A stretch of 64,000 nt of DNA from Albidovulum sp. bin36 (GTDB taxonomy: Bacteria; Pseudomonadota; Alphaproteobacteria; Rhodobacterales; Rhodobacteraceae), in contig MPMP01000006.1 in the NCBI GenBank assembly GCA_002238565.1, positions 1 through 64,000 of the forward strand, written 5' to 3'. The translations under genes and the position numbers were made by a program. The notes beneath the pieces were generated by a model that saw nothing but the letters and a program-made list of their open reading frames with translations, was not told the origin of the DNA and ran no database searches. Of the stretch, positions 37,661-47,151 are shown piece by piece (position 1 is the first letter of the stretch; the number at the start of each line of letters is the position of its first letter).

Positions 37661-38888
37661 TTTTGGCTTTCAGAAGACCAAATTGCAGATGTTAAAAACT
37701 TCGCCCTCAGCGGTGCCGTCGTTAGCATGGCTACCGCATTTATAAAAAAATACGTTTGATTCCCCTTGACGCGCTTTCTTCGCCCGCGGAGCGTGGGACA
37801 GGTCCCCATTTTTTTATAGACCCCTTTACTTTGATGCATAACGAATTCTTGCAGCGCAGTCCCAAATTTTTGCGTTGTGGAGGAAAAGAAGATTCCCGCT
37901 CTCGCGGGAGCCCCGGCATGGGTCGGCCACGGTGAGTTTGGCAATTTCTAGAGATTGGCGAGCGGTTGCACCGATGTTGAGTCACGTATGTAATTCCCAT
38001 ACATATGCTCCTCGTTTATGCCGGTAAAAATGAATACGTAAAAGGCGAAGTCCATGATGGCAGGTTCATTGTCAGAGCATCATAAAGGAAGAGGATTGTG
38101 GCCGGAGAGGCAAAGTTTCTGGTCGCGGAAGTCAAGGTAGTCAGCCCTGAGCGCAATTCCTCAAGCGGCACTTGACGAACCTTGCCGCCTTCGTTCCATC
38201 CACTGTCCACCCGCTTCCGGTTCCGCTTTTCGTGAAAAAAATTGACGTTAAACAAATTTGGGCTGCGTCCTTAAAGGGCGCGGAAAACCCGGCCGGAAGA
38301 GCGAGTCACGATTTTATTCGCGACGGGATGCGGTTCACTACCGCACCTTCGGCGCCGTTCCATCTGCGAGATTCGATTTGAAGCGACAATTTCGAGCAAT
38401 CGGATCTCTGCATGCAGGCCGGTGAATGCGTCCGGCCCGGTCGGACATCCTAATGCGGCTGGACAGGCGCCGCGCATCCTCGCCCGGAGGTAGAGATGGG
38501 CTTAGCGACCGCAGCGTTTGCCGGCGTCGCGGGCGACGGCGCTCATTGACTCGGTTAGCCCGGCATGCGAGCATCGCAGAACTCGCAAAGAGAATTCGCG
38601 GCGCTAGGTCTTCCCCGCCAGGACTCGAGTTGCTTCCGCGTCGGCGGGAAGGGCGGAAACTGCAGAAACAGCCGCGAAGGCGAGCGTGCCGGAATTCGCC
38701 ATCGACAGGCGGAGGTTGCCGGCTGTCCATCGGCCCGGCGCGGCGATTCAGAATCCAAGGCCCGATCCGCTGTAAATTTCCATGGTTTGCAATAAATTGA
38801 TTTGGAATTAAGGATTATTGACGACTCTCGAATTTTTGAGTTGGAAAATTGCAGCGTCCCGGCAAGAATCATTGTAAAAGAGGATGCA
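37661..38888. other. 1.2-kb region without recognisable gene
   Basis: No intact gene is recognised. A plus-strand stretch at about 38005-38176 reads as two short coding-like pieces (AGKNEYVKGEVHDGRFIVRAS, then after a stop VAGEAKFLVAEVKVVSPER) in one frame, perhaps a relic of an unknown gene. Elsewhere nothing is supported. Confidence 0.4.
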
Positions 38889-39611
38889 ATGGACAAATCA
38901 AATAGCGCAAATTGCGAAAGCATGCATTCGATGAAACTCCGCATATTGTCGGAGGCGCTTCCCGATGTGGCGTTTTACGGTTGGTGCGAAGAAGTTTTCT
39001 CGAGCGCGGTCGAGAGCTGCCGATTAGACCCGCTGCTTGCGCGCGCTGCGTGTCCGAGGGGGCATTTGGATTTGGCCGCCGCTTTTCATCGCCGGGCGGA
39101 CGACGACATGCAGCGCCTGCTGGACGAGCGCGATCTTTCCGGCTACCGCTACAGTGAAAAAGTCGCTGCCGCCATAATGGCGAGGTTTGAAGTCGTTGAA
39201 GACTGCAAGGATGCTGTTCGCCGCGGCGTTGCTCTGTATTCGCTTCCGCATCTGGCTCCCGAAGGCGCGCGATTGGTGTGGGGCACGGCGGATCGAATCT
39301 GGACCGCATTGGGCGATACGTCGGACGACTTCAACTGGTATTCGAAGCGAGCGATCCTGTCGACGGTGTACGCCTCCGCTTTGCTGATCTGGATTCGGGA
39401 CTTTAGCGACTCCCATGCCGAAACAAGTGCTTTTGTGGACAGGCGAATCGGCGATGTCATGCAATTCGAGAAGGCCAAGTCAAAAATTAAATCAAGCCGT
39501 CTGGGCGAATTTATGCGCGAGAAGGGTTGCGGTCGATTGCTCGGAGCCATTAAAGCTCCTCGTTCGCCGGTCGAAGATTTTCCAGGCAGCCTAAAAGAGA
39601 ATTCGCGATGA
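38889..39611 (+). CDS. COQ9-family ubiquinone biosynthesis protein
   Basis: A 240-residue lipid-binding TetR-fold protein that presents ubiquinone intermediates to the Coq7 hydroxylase. Family segments are LPDVAFYGWCEEVFSSAVESC, HLDLAAAFHRRADDDMQ, SLPHLAPEGARLVWGTADRIWTALGDTSDDFNWYSKRAILS (split by residues about 108-150) and the C-terminal RRIGDVMQFEKAKSKIK. The ATG at 38889 follows AGAGGATG; the frame extends 29 codons upstream without homology. It overlaps the next gene by four bases. Confidence 0.9.
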   Translation: MDKSNSANCESMHSMKLRILSEALPDVAFYGWCEEVFSSAVESCRLDPLLARAACPRGHLDLAAAFHRRADDDMQRLLDERDLSGYRYSEKVAAAIMARFEVVEDCKDAVRRGVALYSLPHLAPEGARLVWGTADRIWTALGDTSDDFNWYSKRAILSTVYASALLIWIRDFSDSHAETSAFVDRRIGDVMQFEKAKSKIKSSRLGEFMREKGCGRLLGAIKAPRSPVEDFPGSLKENSR

Positions 39612-40609
39612 ACGATTCGCCGCCTTCAATGCGGGTAATTAAGATCGAGCGACCGGGAGGTCCGGAAGTACTTAAGGTGTCTAGCAGGCCCGTTCCAAAC
39701 TTGGGCCCGCGTCAAATTCTGATTCGCAACGCTGCGGCGGGAATAAACAGGCCGGATGTATTGCAGCGGGCCGGTTCCTATGCTCCTCCGCCTGGCGCAT
39801 CCGACTTGCCGGGGCTGGAATCGGCAGGCGAGGTTGCCGCGGTCGGTCCGGAATGCTCAAAGTGGAAGGTGGGCGACAAAGTTACGGCGCTGCTGCCCGG
39901 CGGCGGCTATGCGGAGTATTCGCGAACGCATGAAGACCACGCCCTTCCGATTCCTGCAGGTTTTTCCATGGAAGAGGCAGCCGCCATATGCGAAACGTAT
40001 TTTACGGTTTGGACAAATGTGTTCGAACGAGGCGGATTGTCGGGAGGGGAGGTATTTCTCGTCCATGGCGGCTCTTCCGGCATCGGCACGACCGCGATAC
40101 AATTGGCGTCGACCTTCGGAGCACGGGTTTTCGCGACCGCCGGCTCGTCGAAAAAGTGCGAAGTCTGCAGGAACTTGGGAGCCGAGCTGGCAATAAATTA
40201 TCGGGAATCCGATTTCGTGGAAGAGGTAAAAAACGCGACGAACGGGCGGGGGGTCGATTTGATTCTCGATATGGTTGGCGGAGACTACATAGCTCGCAAC
40301 ATCAGGTCTTTGGCAATAGGCGGAAGATTGGTGCAGATCGCGTTTTTGAAGGGTCCCAAGGCGGAAATCAATTTCGCGCAAATCATGACAAGGCGACTTA
40401 CAGTGACGGGAAGCACGCTGAGACCCCAGTCGGATTTGGCCAAGTCGAGAATCGCGGATGCTCTTGGAAATAGGATTTGGCCGCTCCTGGAAAACGGCCG
40501 AGTTCGGCCGATTCTGGACAAGACGTTCCCGCTAGAATCGGCGGCGGATGCACACCGACGCATGGAAAGTTCTAGCCATGTTGGCAAAATATTGCTTGCT
40601 ATCCGGTAG
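39608..40609 (+). CDS. Zinc-independent NAD(P)H quinone oxidoreductase (PIG3-like)
   Basis: A 333-residue medium-chain dehydrogenase of the QOR/PIG3 type. The N-terminal GroES-like domain has GINRPDVLQRAGSYAPPPGASDLPGLE, and the cofactor-binding domain has VHGGSSGIGTTAIQLASTFG (about residues 154-173). No structural-zinc cysteines or catalytic zinc ligands are apparent. Coupled to coq9 through an ATGA overlap, which hints at quinone-related metabolism. Confidence 0.9.
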   Translation: MNDSPPSMRVIKIERPGGPEVLKVSSRPVPNLGPRQILIRNAAAGINRPDVLQRAGSYAPPPGASDLPGLESAGEVAAVGPECSKWKVGDKVTALLPGGGYAEYSRTHEDHALPIPAGFSMEEAAAICETYFTVWTNVFERGGLSGGEVFLVHGGSSGIGTTAIQLASTFGARVFATAGSSKKCEVCRNLGAELAINYRESDFVEEVKNATNGRGVDLILDMVGGDYIARNIRSLAIGGRLVQIAFLKGPKAEINFAQIMTRRLTVTGSTLRPQSDLAKSRIADALGNRIWPLLENGRVRPILDKTFPLESAADAHRRMESSSHVGKILLAIR

Positions 40610-40702
40610 CCGCGGCGCGAACGCAGGCTGCCAACGGGATATTGTTCCAGGGACAGCGCGATAGATTGCCGTAAAAGTCTATTGCTCTTGGAATTTTTCG
40701 TC

Positions 40703-40736
40703 GTTGCGGATTCGCAACTCGGCTGCGGGTTTTTTT
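40703..40736 (+). terminator. Candidate terminator after quinone oxidoreductase gene
   Basis: GTTGCG-GATT-CGCAAC forms a 6-bp hairpin, followed 11 bases later by a run of seven T; an alternative weaker stem (CGCA/TGCG) abuts the T-run. Position fits termination of the coq9 operon. Confidence 0.4.
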
Positions 40737-40837
40737 GCGGCTGAAATTGCAATAAGCAGGATTGGTACTCAGGCACTCCGGCAAATGGTTCGCGAGATTT
40801 CGGATGGCCGACAGAATTAGGAAAGGATTAATTTGCG

Positions 40838-41521
40838 ATGGGTAAGCCTATAATGGCGAAAGCTACGGCGGTTTGGCTGGTTGACAACACAACATTGACA
40901 TTTGATCAAATCGCCCATTTTTGCGGCCTTCATTTGCTGGAGGTTCAAGGCATTGCCGACGGAGAAGTGGCTGTCGGGATACGCGGATTCGATCCCGTCG
41001 CCAACAATCAGCTTGAAGCATCGGAACTCGATATCGGGCAGGCCGACCCGGAATATCGGCTGAAACTGAAGCCTAATCCCAATGCGGAGCGTCCGAAGGG
41101 GAAGCGGGGTCCGAGGTATACGCCGCTTTCCAAGCGTCAGGACAGGCCTGCTGCAATTTCCTGGCTCGTCAAATATCATCCCGAACTAAGCACTACTCAG
41201 ATTACGAAGCTGATTGGAACAACAAAACCTACGATCGACGCCATTCGCAACCGCACGCACTGGAATATCTCTAGCATCCAGCCGACGGATCCGGTTGCGC
41301 TCGGGCTTTGCAAGCAAATCGATTTGGATGAAGCGGTAAGGACCGCAGCCGAAAGAAAAGCCAAGGAGCGTGACTCGAAAGATTCAGATTCCGGAAAGTC
41401 GCTTATGGGGACCAAAGAATCGCTTAAGCCGGAAACGGATACAAAATTGCCTTCGAACTTGTCCGGTCTGGAGACATTTACATTGACGTCTCTTGAAAAA
41501 AAAGAACCGTCGTCGGAGTAG
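40838..41521 (+). CDS. trcR: Cell-cycle transcriptional regulator TrcR (DUF1013)
   Basis: A 227-residue protein of the former DUF1013 family, confined to Alphaproteobacteria and bound to RNA polymerase. KATAVWLVDNTTLTFDQIAHFCGLHLLEVQGIADGE is split over residues about 8-43; a second helical segment ISWLVKYHPELSTTQITKLIGTTKPTIDAIR gives HTH-like character. The Ser/Lys-rich tail after residue 180 is variable in the family. A strong phylogenetic marker. Confidence 0.92.
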   Translation: MGKPIMAKATAVWLVDNTTLTFDQIAHFCGLHLLEVQGIADGEVAVGIRGFDPVANNQLEASELDIGQADPEYRLKLKPNPNAERPKGKRGPRYTPLSKRQDRPAAISWLVKYHPELSTTQITKLIGTTKPTIDAIRNRTHWNISSIQPTDPVALGLCKQIDLDEAVRTAAERKAKERDSKDSDSGKSLMGTKESLKPETDTKLPSNLSGLETFTLTSLEKKEPSSE

Positions 41522-41744
41522 ATCTTGGCGAATGCCCGCGCCGGGCTCGATTTAGGCCGGAATTGATTCGGTAATCCCCGTGGGTTTTTTCGGCGAGGTC
41601 TGTGCAATGCCGCCCAGCCGCAAGCCCGCTGAGCGAATTCAGCAGTTCGCTCCAGGAGCCTGAGCGGCGAATCGGCCGTTGGATTGGAGCTGTTCCCAGG
41701 CTTTTGCGGAATTGCCTGAACCCGGCGCATGTCGAAAGTGCGCT

Positions 41745-42773
41745 TCAGGTTCGACTGGCCGCCATTCGCGCGGCGCGCTTCTTCAGGCGGGCATTCATCG
41801 CTTTCTCGGCTTCGTCCGAGCCGTCGTGAAAGGTTCCGAACCACTTGTCGAGCGGAATAATTCCGTCGGCATAGTTCACTTCGAAGTATTTGTGGTGCAA
41901 ATAGTGGGCGAAGCAGTGCGTGTCGATGGCGCTTTTCTCGGAAAAAACGATTTTATCGAATCCCGTGTGGTCGGGTCCGGGCGATAGCCCCGCGTGGACA
42001 AGCTGATTTAGAGCATGAATAGGATGTGACGGAATAATCCAATGCACGAAGACGCTGGAGAAATACAGCAAATGCTCCACCGGGTGCATGGAAAGTCCCG
42101 ACCACGGCCCCGGATTTACGTTCGCGTGGTGAACCTTGTGCACGGTCCTGTAGAGCGGCGGCCAGTGAATTAACCTGTGGATGCAGTAGAAATGAAACTC
42201 GCGCATCATCGGTATCAGGAGAATCAGCGCAGCGAATGCGACAGGGCTTTCTTCGAAATCCAGATACGGAATATATCCGTTCGCGATCATCCAAAGAGTC
42301 GCGACTTCGTATGCCGTCCAGATCGGCAGTCCGCTGCCGAAACACCAAATCAGGTTGTCGACTGTCTGGCTGCCAAATAAATGAGAGGCGCTTTTTTGGG
42401 TTTGCCAGTTCGGATTGTATTTGAACTGGCCGCCTTGCGTTCGCTTAACGTACAGCCTGATATGAAATGCGCCGAACCATGCTAGCATCAAAACCGCGTT
42501 GCGGCCAAAAATGAAGGCGATCCAGCCGACGCTCAATGTAGACATGGTTTCCATGGAGGGCGTCAGGAACAGCCATAGGACAACGCTCAGCGAAGCAAAC
42601 AGCAAATTCCACGAAAAAATGTATCCCTGCATGCCGAAAAGCCATTTCAAAAAGGGTAGGGGACGAAACGGCCATACGAACAGCGGCGCGTAGCTGATTC
42701 TTTTGAAAGGCTTCCAGTGCCCGCGCCGGTCGCGGCTTCCGAAGGCGGATTCGTCCATCGTGACGCTCTTCAA
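41745..42773 (-). CDS. Sterol desaturase/fatty acid hydroxylase-family membrane protein
   Basis: A 342-residue di-iron membrane oxygenase. The His-box set is complete: CIHRLIHW (HX3H), VHKVHHANV (HX2HH) and AHYLHHKYFE (HX2HH), with several membrane helices before them. The C-terminal NYADGIIPLDKWFGTFHDG is typical. The substrate in bacteria is generally unknown: membrane lipids, hopanoids or carotenoids are possible. An internal ATG at 42758 is an alternative start. Confidence 0.88.
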   Translation of the reverse strand: MKSVTMDESAFGSRDRRGHWKPFKRISYAPLFVWPFRPLPFLKWLFGMQGYIFSWNLLFASLSVVLWLFLTPSMETMSTLSVGWIAFIFGRNAVLMLAWFGAFHIRLYVKRTQGGQFKYNPNWQTQKSASHLFGSQTVDNLIWCFGSGLPIWTAYEVATLWMIANGYIPYLDFEESPVAFAALILLIPMMREFHFYCIHRLIHWPPLYRTVHKVHHANVNPGPWSGLSMHPVEHLLYFSSVFVHWIIPSHPIHALNQLVHAGLSPGPDHTGFDKIVFSEKSAIDTHCFAHYLHHKYFEVNYADGIIPLDKWFGTFHDGSDEAEKAMNARLKKRAARMAASRT

Positions 42774-43198
42774 TTATTTGTTACGGACAATTCTGCATGC
42801 GCATGCCTAGGAGTAGATTCGGGAGCTTTCGAATTCAAGCGGCGTTTTTTGGCTTCTTGAATATCGCTAGGAAAATCGCCGGTTTTCCAGCGGGCAAATT
42901 GGCGGAAGTCCTGGCCGGGACTTGCATTCCGAATTTTCGAAGGCCGGGGAGAACCCGGTTAGGGCAAAGGGAATTCGAATGAAACCGCGCCCTGTCAGCG
43001 GAATATTCGGACCATCTGGAACGGGTGCCGAGCCGACCCCTGCATCAGGATTTTTCCGCGAAACGGGCTGGCCAATGATAACGCCGGACTCAAACCGCCA
43101 CGTCGCTGCGCGGCCGGCCTCCCGAGCCAAGCGCCGCCGCCGATGCAGCTGTGGCTCTGCGGGAATTCGCTCAAATTCAGCAGGCAGGGAATTGCGGA
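42774..43198. other. Intergenic region without recognisable gene
   Basis: About 425 bases. Short frames on both strands lack any recognisable motif. Confidence 0.4.
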
Positions 43199-43999
43199 CT
43201 AGAAGATCGGCGAATCCACAGAATCAAGAATCGAGCGCCCGCCGTCGATAGTCAGCACTTGCCCGGTAATGAAACTTGCTCCTTGCGAAGCTAGGAAATG
43301 AACCGCCTCCGCGACATCGTCGACATCGGCAATTCGGCCGAGAGGCGTGCCTTGTAGAATTCTATCTCGAAGCGCAGGCTCGTCCGCCATGGCCTTTTGA
43401 AGACTGGAACTCAATATGGAACCGAATGCGATCGCGTTAACTCGAATTCGATGCTTCGCCAGCGCGACGGCGAACGATTTCGTAAATTGGTTCAGCGCCG
43501 CGCAGCTTACCGAATAGGCTAGGGACCTTGGATGCGACCGGAGGGCGGATATCGTCGAAACATTAATGATTGCGCCGTTCGTAGTCCGCTCGGACTCCTC
43601 TTCGCCGGCCTGCAGAATGAATTGATTGGCTATAGTCTTGCATAGCCCGTAGTGCTGGATGAAATTCTGCTGCAGCATCGTCTCCAGCGTTTCCGCGCCC
43701 TGTTCGAGCGCATCTCCTTCCAGGCATTGCCTGCTAGCGTTGACAAGAATATCGATGCGTTCGAATTCTTCAATCGTTGCCGAAAGCAGGTTTTTCCTAG
43801 CCAGCTTTTCTCGAAAATCTCCGGTAAACCAAATTGCGTTTTTTTGCTTCTTGCCAAGTTCAGATTTTAGCCTTTTCTCGTCGATATCCGCGAATACGAC
43901 GTTGGCGCCCTGGTCAAGAAAGTGGCGGGCTACCGAAAGTCCGACGCCGGCGGCGGCTCCGGTTACGATTGCGGTTCGTCCATCAATTGAAAATGACAT
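43199..43999 (-). CDS. Short-chain dehydrogenase with altered active site
   Basis: A 266-residue Rossmann protein with the cofactor motif TGAAAGVG (about residues 14-21), VVFADIDEKRL, the active-site serine region INVSTISAL, C-terminal FLASQGASFITGQVLTIDGG. The catalytic YxxxK motif reads YSVSC: Tyr is present but Lys is replaced by Cys. NNAG is also degraded to VNAS. The protein may bind NAD(P) but be impaired as an oxidoreductase, or belong to a subgroup with a different function. Confidence 0.85.
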   Translation of the reverse strand: MSFSIDGRTAIVTGAAAGVGLSVARHFLDQGANVVFADIDEKRLKSELGKKQKNAIWFTGDFREKLARKNLLSATIEEFERIDILVNASRQCLEGDALEQGAETLETMLQQNFIQHYGLCKTIANQFILQAGEEESERTTNGAIINVSTISALRSHPRSLAYSVSCAALNQFTKSFAVALAKHRIRVNAIAFGSILSSSLQKAMADEPALRDRILQGTPLGRIADVDDVAEAVHFLASQGASFITGQVLTIDGGRSILDSVDSPIF

Positions 44000-44143
44000 T
44001 GCTGAGCTTTTCCGGAATTAACGAGGCCACTTCTGACCTCGCAATTTATATTGCGCGCGAGCGATCTCTGCCAGGAAAAGGGGGCATGCGCGCCCGGCTT
44101 GTCGAAATCGGCTTCGCCATGAGAACTGCCGGCATCCTCGGCT

Positions 44144-44506
44144 CTATTCCTTTTCCATAGTGCAGAGCAGCGGATGCTCATTTGCGCGAGCGAGATCCGA
44201 AACTTGCTTCACCTTGGTTTCAGCAATTTCGCGGGCAAATACGCCTACGACCGCGCTCCCGGTCTGGTGAACCTCAAGCATAAGCTGCACCGCGCTATCG
44301 CTGGGCATAGAAAAAAACCTTTGCAAGACATAAACAACGAACTCCATCGGCGTATAGTCGTCATTGATCAGGATGACTTTGTACATCGGCGGGCGCTCGG
44401 ATTTCGTACTCGGTTTCGTCAATACGGCGGCATCCCCGCCGCTGCCGTCATCCTCCGGTCGACTGCCGCCGCGACTCGCTAGCTCGATCCAGCCCGTCAA
44501 TATCAA
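44144..44506 (-). CDS. clpS: ATP-dependent Clp protease adaptor ClpS
   Basis: A 120-residue N-end-rule adaptor that hands substrates with N-terminal bulky residues to ClpAP. The core [24 protein letters not shown] (about residues 42-65) contains the Asn-Asp-Asp and hydrophobic pocket residues; [19 protein letters not shown] follows. The flexible N-terminal 40 residues are Gly/Ser/Asp-rich as usual. Not adjacent to clpA here. Confidence 0.95.
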   Translation of the reverse strand: MILTGWIELASRGGSRPEDDGSGGDAAVLTKPSTKSERPPMYKVILINDDYTPMEFVVYVLQRFFSMPSDSAVQLMLEVHQTGSAVVGVFAREIAETKVKQVSDLARANEHPLLCTMEKE

Positions 44507-45472
44507 CCATCCGTCCTCTTTTCCGCTGCCGGGATTATATATGGGAATTTCATTTGAGAAAAGACTTGGCTCCTAGATTCCTATGCCGGTTCATCTCAGA
44601 GGCTTCGCATTTTGGAAGTCGGCGCCTAAATGATTCTCCTCTATCGCGGCATCGGCCGAATCGAATTCGGCCAACTGGAAATGGGCGATGCGATCGAGAA
44701 ACATCGGGCGTTCCAGTTTTGGAATTATGCCGGAGTCATTGCACGGGAATTCGCCGATTGCCGGATAAGAGGCGGCAATGGTAAAATTTAGTCCCGACAG
44801 CGGCAGGAAGCCGCGTCGTCCGAAACTTGAGGCCGTCGGGCTGGATGCGGACGATACGCTTTGGCGGAACTGATTCCCGGCGCGCGGGAGGCCATTGAAA
44901 AATTGGCGGGTAGCGTTCGGCTCCCGCTTTTAACGAAGGGCGACCTATTCGATCAGGAATGCAAGCTAGCGCAATCGGGGCTTCGCGAATGATTCGACGG
45001 GATAGAAATCGCCAGCGGCAAGACCTCGGAAGCGTACGGCGGAATTTTCAATTCCTATGGCCCTTCCGCGGACCCTGCCATGATGGTCGGAAACTCCTTG
45101 AAGCCCGACATTCTGCCGGCGCTGCGAGCTGGCGGCTGGGCCGTATTCGTTCCGCGCGAACTGACCTGGGACTACGAGCGCGCGGAAATTCCTTCCAATT
45201 CGCCCCGTTTCATACAATTGCCGTGTATCCGGCAGTTGTCGGATCTGGTCGCGGAAAGATTGTCCCATTAGGAAACGGACCGCTCAGGCGGAGCTCGTCG
45301 GTTGAAAAAGGCCACAAACTGAACGGATTTCCAGTTCCAAAAACGCGCGCCAAGTAATTTATTGCGCGGACGATTGGTTTTTGCTAGAATTTCTGATAAG
45401 GCCTAGCGCCAGCATAACACGCAATTCAACCGCAGCGCCAAGATTGCGGAAGGACAAACGAGGTGCAGTTTA
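44507..45472. other. Region holding a HAD relic and dacF-like gene leader
   Basis: Apart from the HAD pseudogene described separately, no intact gene is seen. An open frame at 44631-44790 (MILLYRGIGRIEFGQ...) is not recognised. Confidence 0.4.
44778..45271 (+). pseudogene. HAD-superfamily hydrolase remnant
   Basis: The N-terminus carries the catalytic motif in VGLDADDTLW (near 44841), then a stop (44871-44873). The next part is in another frame: LIPGAREAIEKLAGSVRLPLLTKGD... up to KTSEAYGGIF, another stop after GLRE, and finally VGNSLKPDILPALRAGGWAVFVPRELTW, the C-terminal HAD motif IV region. About 80-100 residues of the cap domain are missing between the first two pieces. A deletion plus frameshift plus stop make this clearly non-functional. 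Confidence 0.8.
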
Positions 45473-46843
45473 GTGACTTCCCAGATTGTGCGCGTGAACT
45501 TTTCGAATGTTTTAATCGCGTTGGCGATCGCGGCCGCGGCCGCAGTTTGGCAGGCTGCGGCGGCAGGTGCGGCCACCTACGCTGCTATGGTTGTCGATGC
45601 GAGAAACGGGGAAGTATTGTTTTCTCGGAATGCGAATGCAAGGCTTCACCCGGCGTCGCTTACAAAAATGATGACGATGTACGTCGCGTTCGAGGCCGTT
45701 GAAAACGGCGAAATCGGCTTGGACGACAAATTCAGGATATCGCGCCGGGCCGCATCGGAGCCTCCATCCAAGCTTGGACTGCGACCAGGTTCCAGGATCA
45801 AGTTTCGCTATCTGCTTCGAGCCGCGGTCGTGAGGTCAGCCAACGATGCGGCCACGGCAATCGCAGAAGCGGTTTCCGGGAGCGTCGAAGCATTCGCCCG
45901 GAGAATGAACAGGACTGCGAAGGCGATGGGCATGACCCATACGAATTTCAAGAATGCCCATGGATTGACCCAAAACGGTCATTTGTCGTCTGCGCGCGAC
46001 ATGACCATCCTAGGCCGGCACCTGATTTACGATTTCAACGACTATTACAACATGTACTCGCGGCCATCGACTTTTGCCGGCTTAAAGACCGTTAGGAACA
46101 CGAATAGGCGGCTCCTGAACGGCTACAGGGGAGCCGACGGAATCAAGACCGGGTATACCCGGGCTGCCGGCTACAATCTCGTTGCCTCTGCAAAGAGGGG
46201 ACGCGTTCGAGTAATCGCGACAGTATTCGGCGGTAAAAGCGTAGCATCTCGAACCAAGCACGTAATGGAATTGCTCGACAAGGGATTTGCGCGGGCTAAA
46301 GAAAACGTGCGGCTGAAAAAGCCCGCTTTGCCCATCTACGCGTCTCGCTCGCCTGCGCTCGAGATGTCCGTGATTCCGATGTGGCGACCCGATGAATTTG
46401 AAGACGCCGGAATAGTTGCCGGCGAGTCTGTCGGCGTCTCCGGGGAGCAAGGCTCGATTCAAGACGATGCCGACCAGCGACTCGGAGATGCCGTTTCCGA
46501 CGGCGAGGCGATCGACGATAATGCGGTCCTGTCGCACGTGCCTTTGCCGAGGCCGCCGGCTTTGGCGGCTAGCTCGGCGTCAACCGGCGATCCGTCCTCG
46601 GGGGAGAGCGACTGGCGTATCACCGTCGGCAAATTCCCTACATCCTATCAAGCAGAGAAAAAACTGATTGCAGCCGGGCTGATTGTCCACAGGTCAATGC
46701 CAGGCGTGGAAAAATCCATCGAGGCAACGAAATATTTTTTCCGGCCCAGCTTCATTAACTTGAGCAAATCCCAGGCGGAAACGGCGTGCCGAATTCTTGT
46801 CGCCAGGGAAATCGAGTGCGAGATCGACGGTCCCGGCGGATAG
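45473..46843 (+). CDS. D-alanyl-D-alanine carboxypeptidase with SPOR domain
   Basis: A 456-residue PBP5-type serine peptidase that trims the terminal D-Ala of peptidoglycan stems in the periplasm. A signal peptide covers about residues 1-34. The active-site motifs are SLTK (about 64-67), SAN and KTGYTRAAGYN. A long linker precedes a C-terminal SPOR domain (WRITVGKFPTSYQAEKKLIAAGL...CRILVAREIECEI), which binds denuded glycan at division sites. The start is GTG at 45473, giving a good signal peptide. The domain set is typical of alphaproteobacterial DacF-like proteins. Confidence 0.93.
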   Translation: MTSQIVRVNFSNVLIALAIAAAAAVWQAAAAGAATYAAMVVDARNGEVLFSRNANARLHPASLTKMMTMYVAFEAVENGEIGLDDKFRISRRAASEPPSKLGLRPGSRIKFRYLLRAAVVRSANDAATAIAEAVSGSVEAFARRMNRTAKAMGMTHTNFKNAHGLTQNGHLSSARDMTILGRHLIYDFNDYYNMYSRPSTFAGLKTVRNTNRRLLNGYRGADGIKTGYTRAAGYNLVASAKRGRVRVIATVFGGKSVASRTKHVMELLDKGFARAKENVRLKKPALPIYASRSPALEMSVIPMWRPDEFEDAGIVAGESVGVSGEQGSIQDDADQRLGDAVSDGEAIDDNAVLSHVPLPRPPALAASSASTGDPSSGESDWRITVGKFPTSYQAEKKLIAAGLIVHRSMPGVEKSIEATKYFFRPSFINLSKSQAETACRILVAREIECEIDGPGG

Positions 46844-46860
46844 AAGCCGCCCGGGCGGGC

Positions 46861-46990
46861 CTAGTCAAAAGTCGAGGCGAACAGACCTGCAAATGCCGGA
46901 GGCGCATTTGCAGCGCCTGTCGAAATATCGATCCGGTGGAAGCGGAGCGGCTCCGGCGGCGCGTTCGTTCGGAGGTTTCGGCGGCGGGAG
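46861..46990. repeat. 130-bp structured direct repeat, copy 1
   Basis: Matches 48891-49020 at 125 of 130 positions. It contains a perfect 10-bp hairpin (CTGCAAATGC at 46887-46896, GCATTTGCAG at 46904-46913, 7-base loop), flanked by a further ACAG/CTGT pairing, and a second small hairpin CGGAG-CGG-CTCCG at 46943-46955. It begins about 15 bases after the carboxypeptidase stop and ends where an IS6 fragment begins. Function unknown. Confidence 0.9.
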
Positions 46991-46996
46991 AGGATC

Positions 46997-47059
46997 ATGA
47001 GTGATTTCAAGGGATGTCATTTTCGTGGCGAGATCATACTTTAGGCAGTGCGATGAACT
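46997..47059 (+). pseudogene. 5' fragment of an IS6-family transposase
   Basis: ATG at 46997 reads MSDFKGCHFRGEIIL, stop, AVR, stop, which is the conserved N-terminus of IS6-family transposases; the two stops replace the expected Trp codons of ...LWAVRW. Similarity then ends. Only about 20 codons remain, next to repeat copy 1. Confidence 0.7.
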
Positions 47060-47151
47060 GCACTTTTCGAAGCCTTTTGTGGAAAGCCCAATTAGGTTAA
47101 CTGTGGCCGCCGAGCGATTGATTTCGCGATATGAGGAGGCTATTGACTTAG

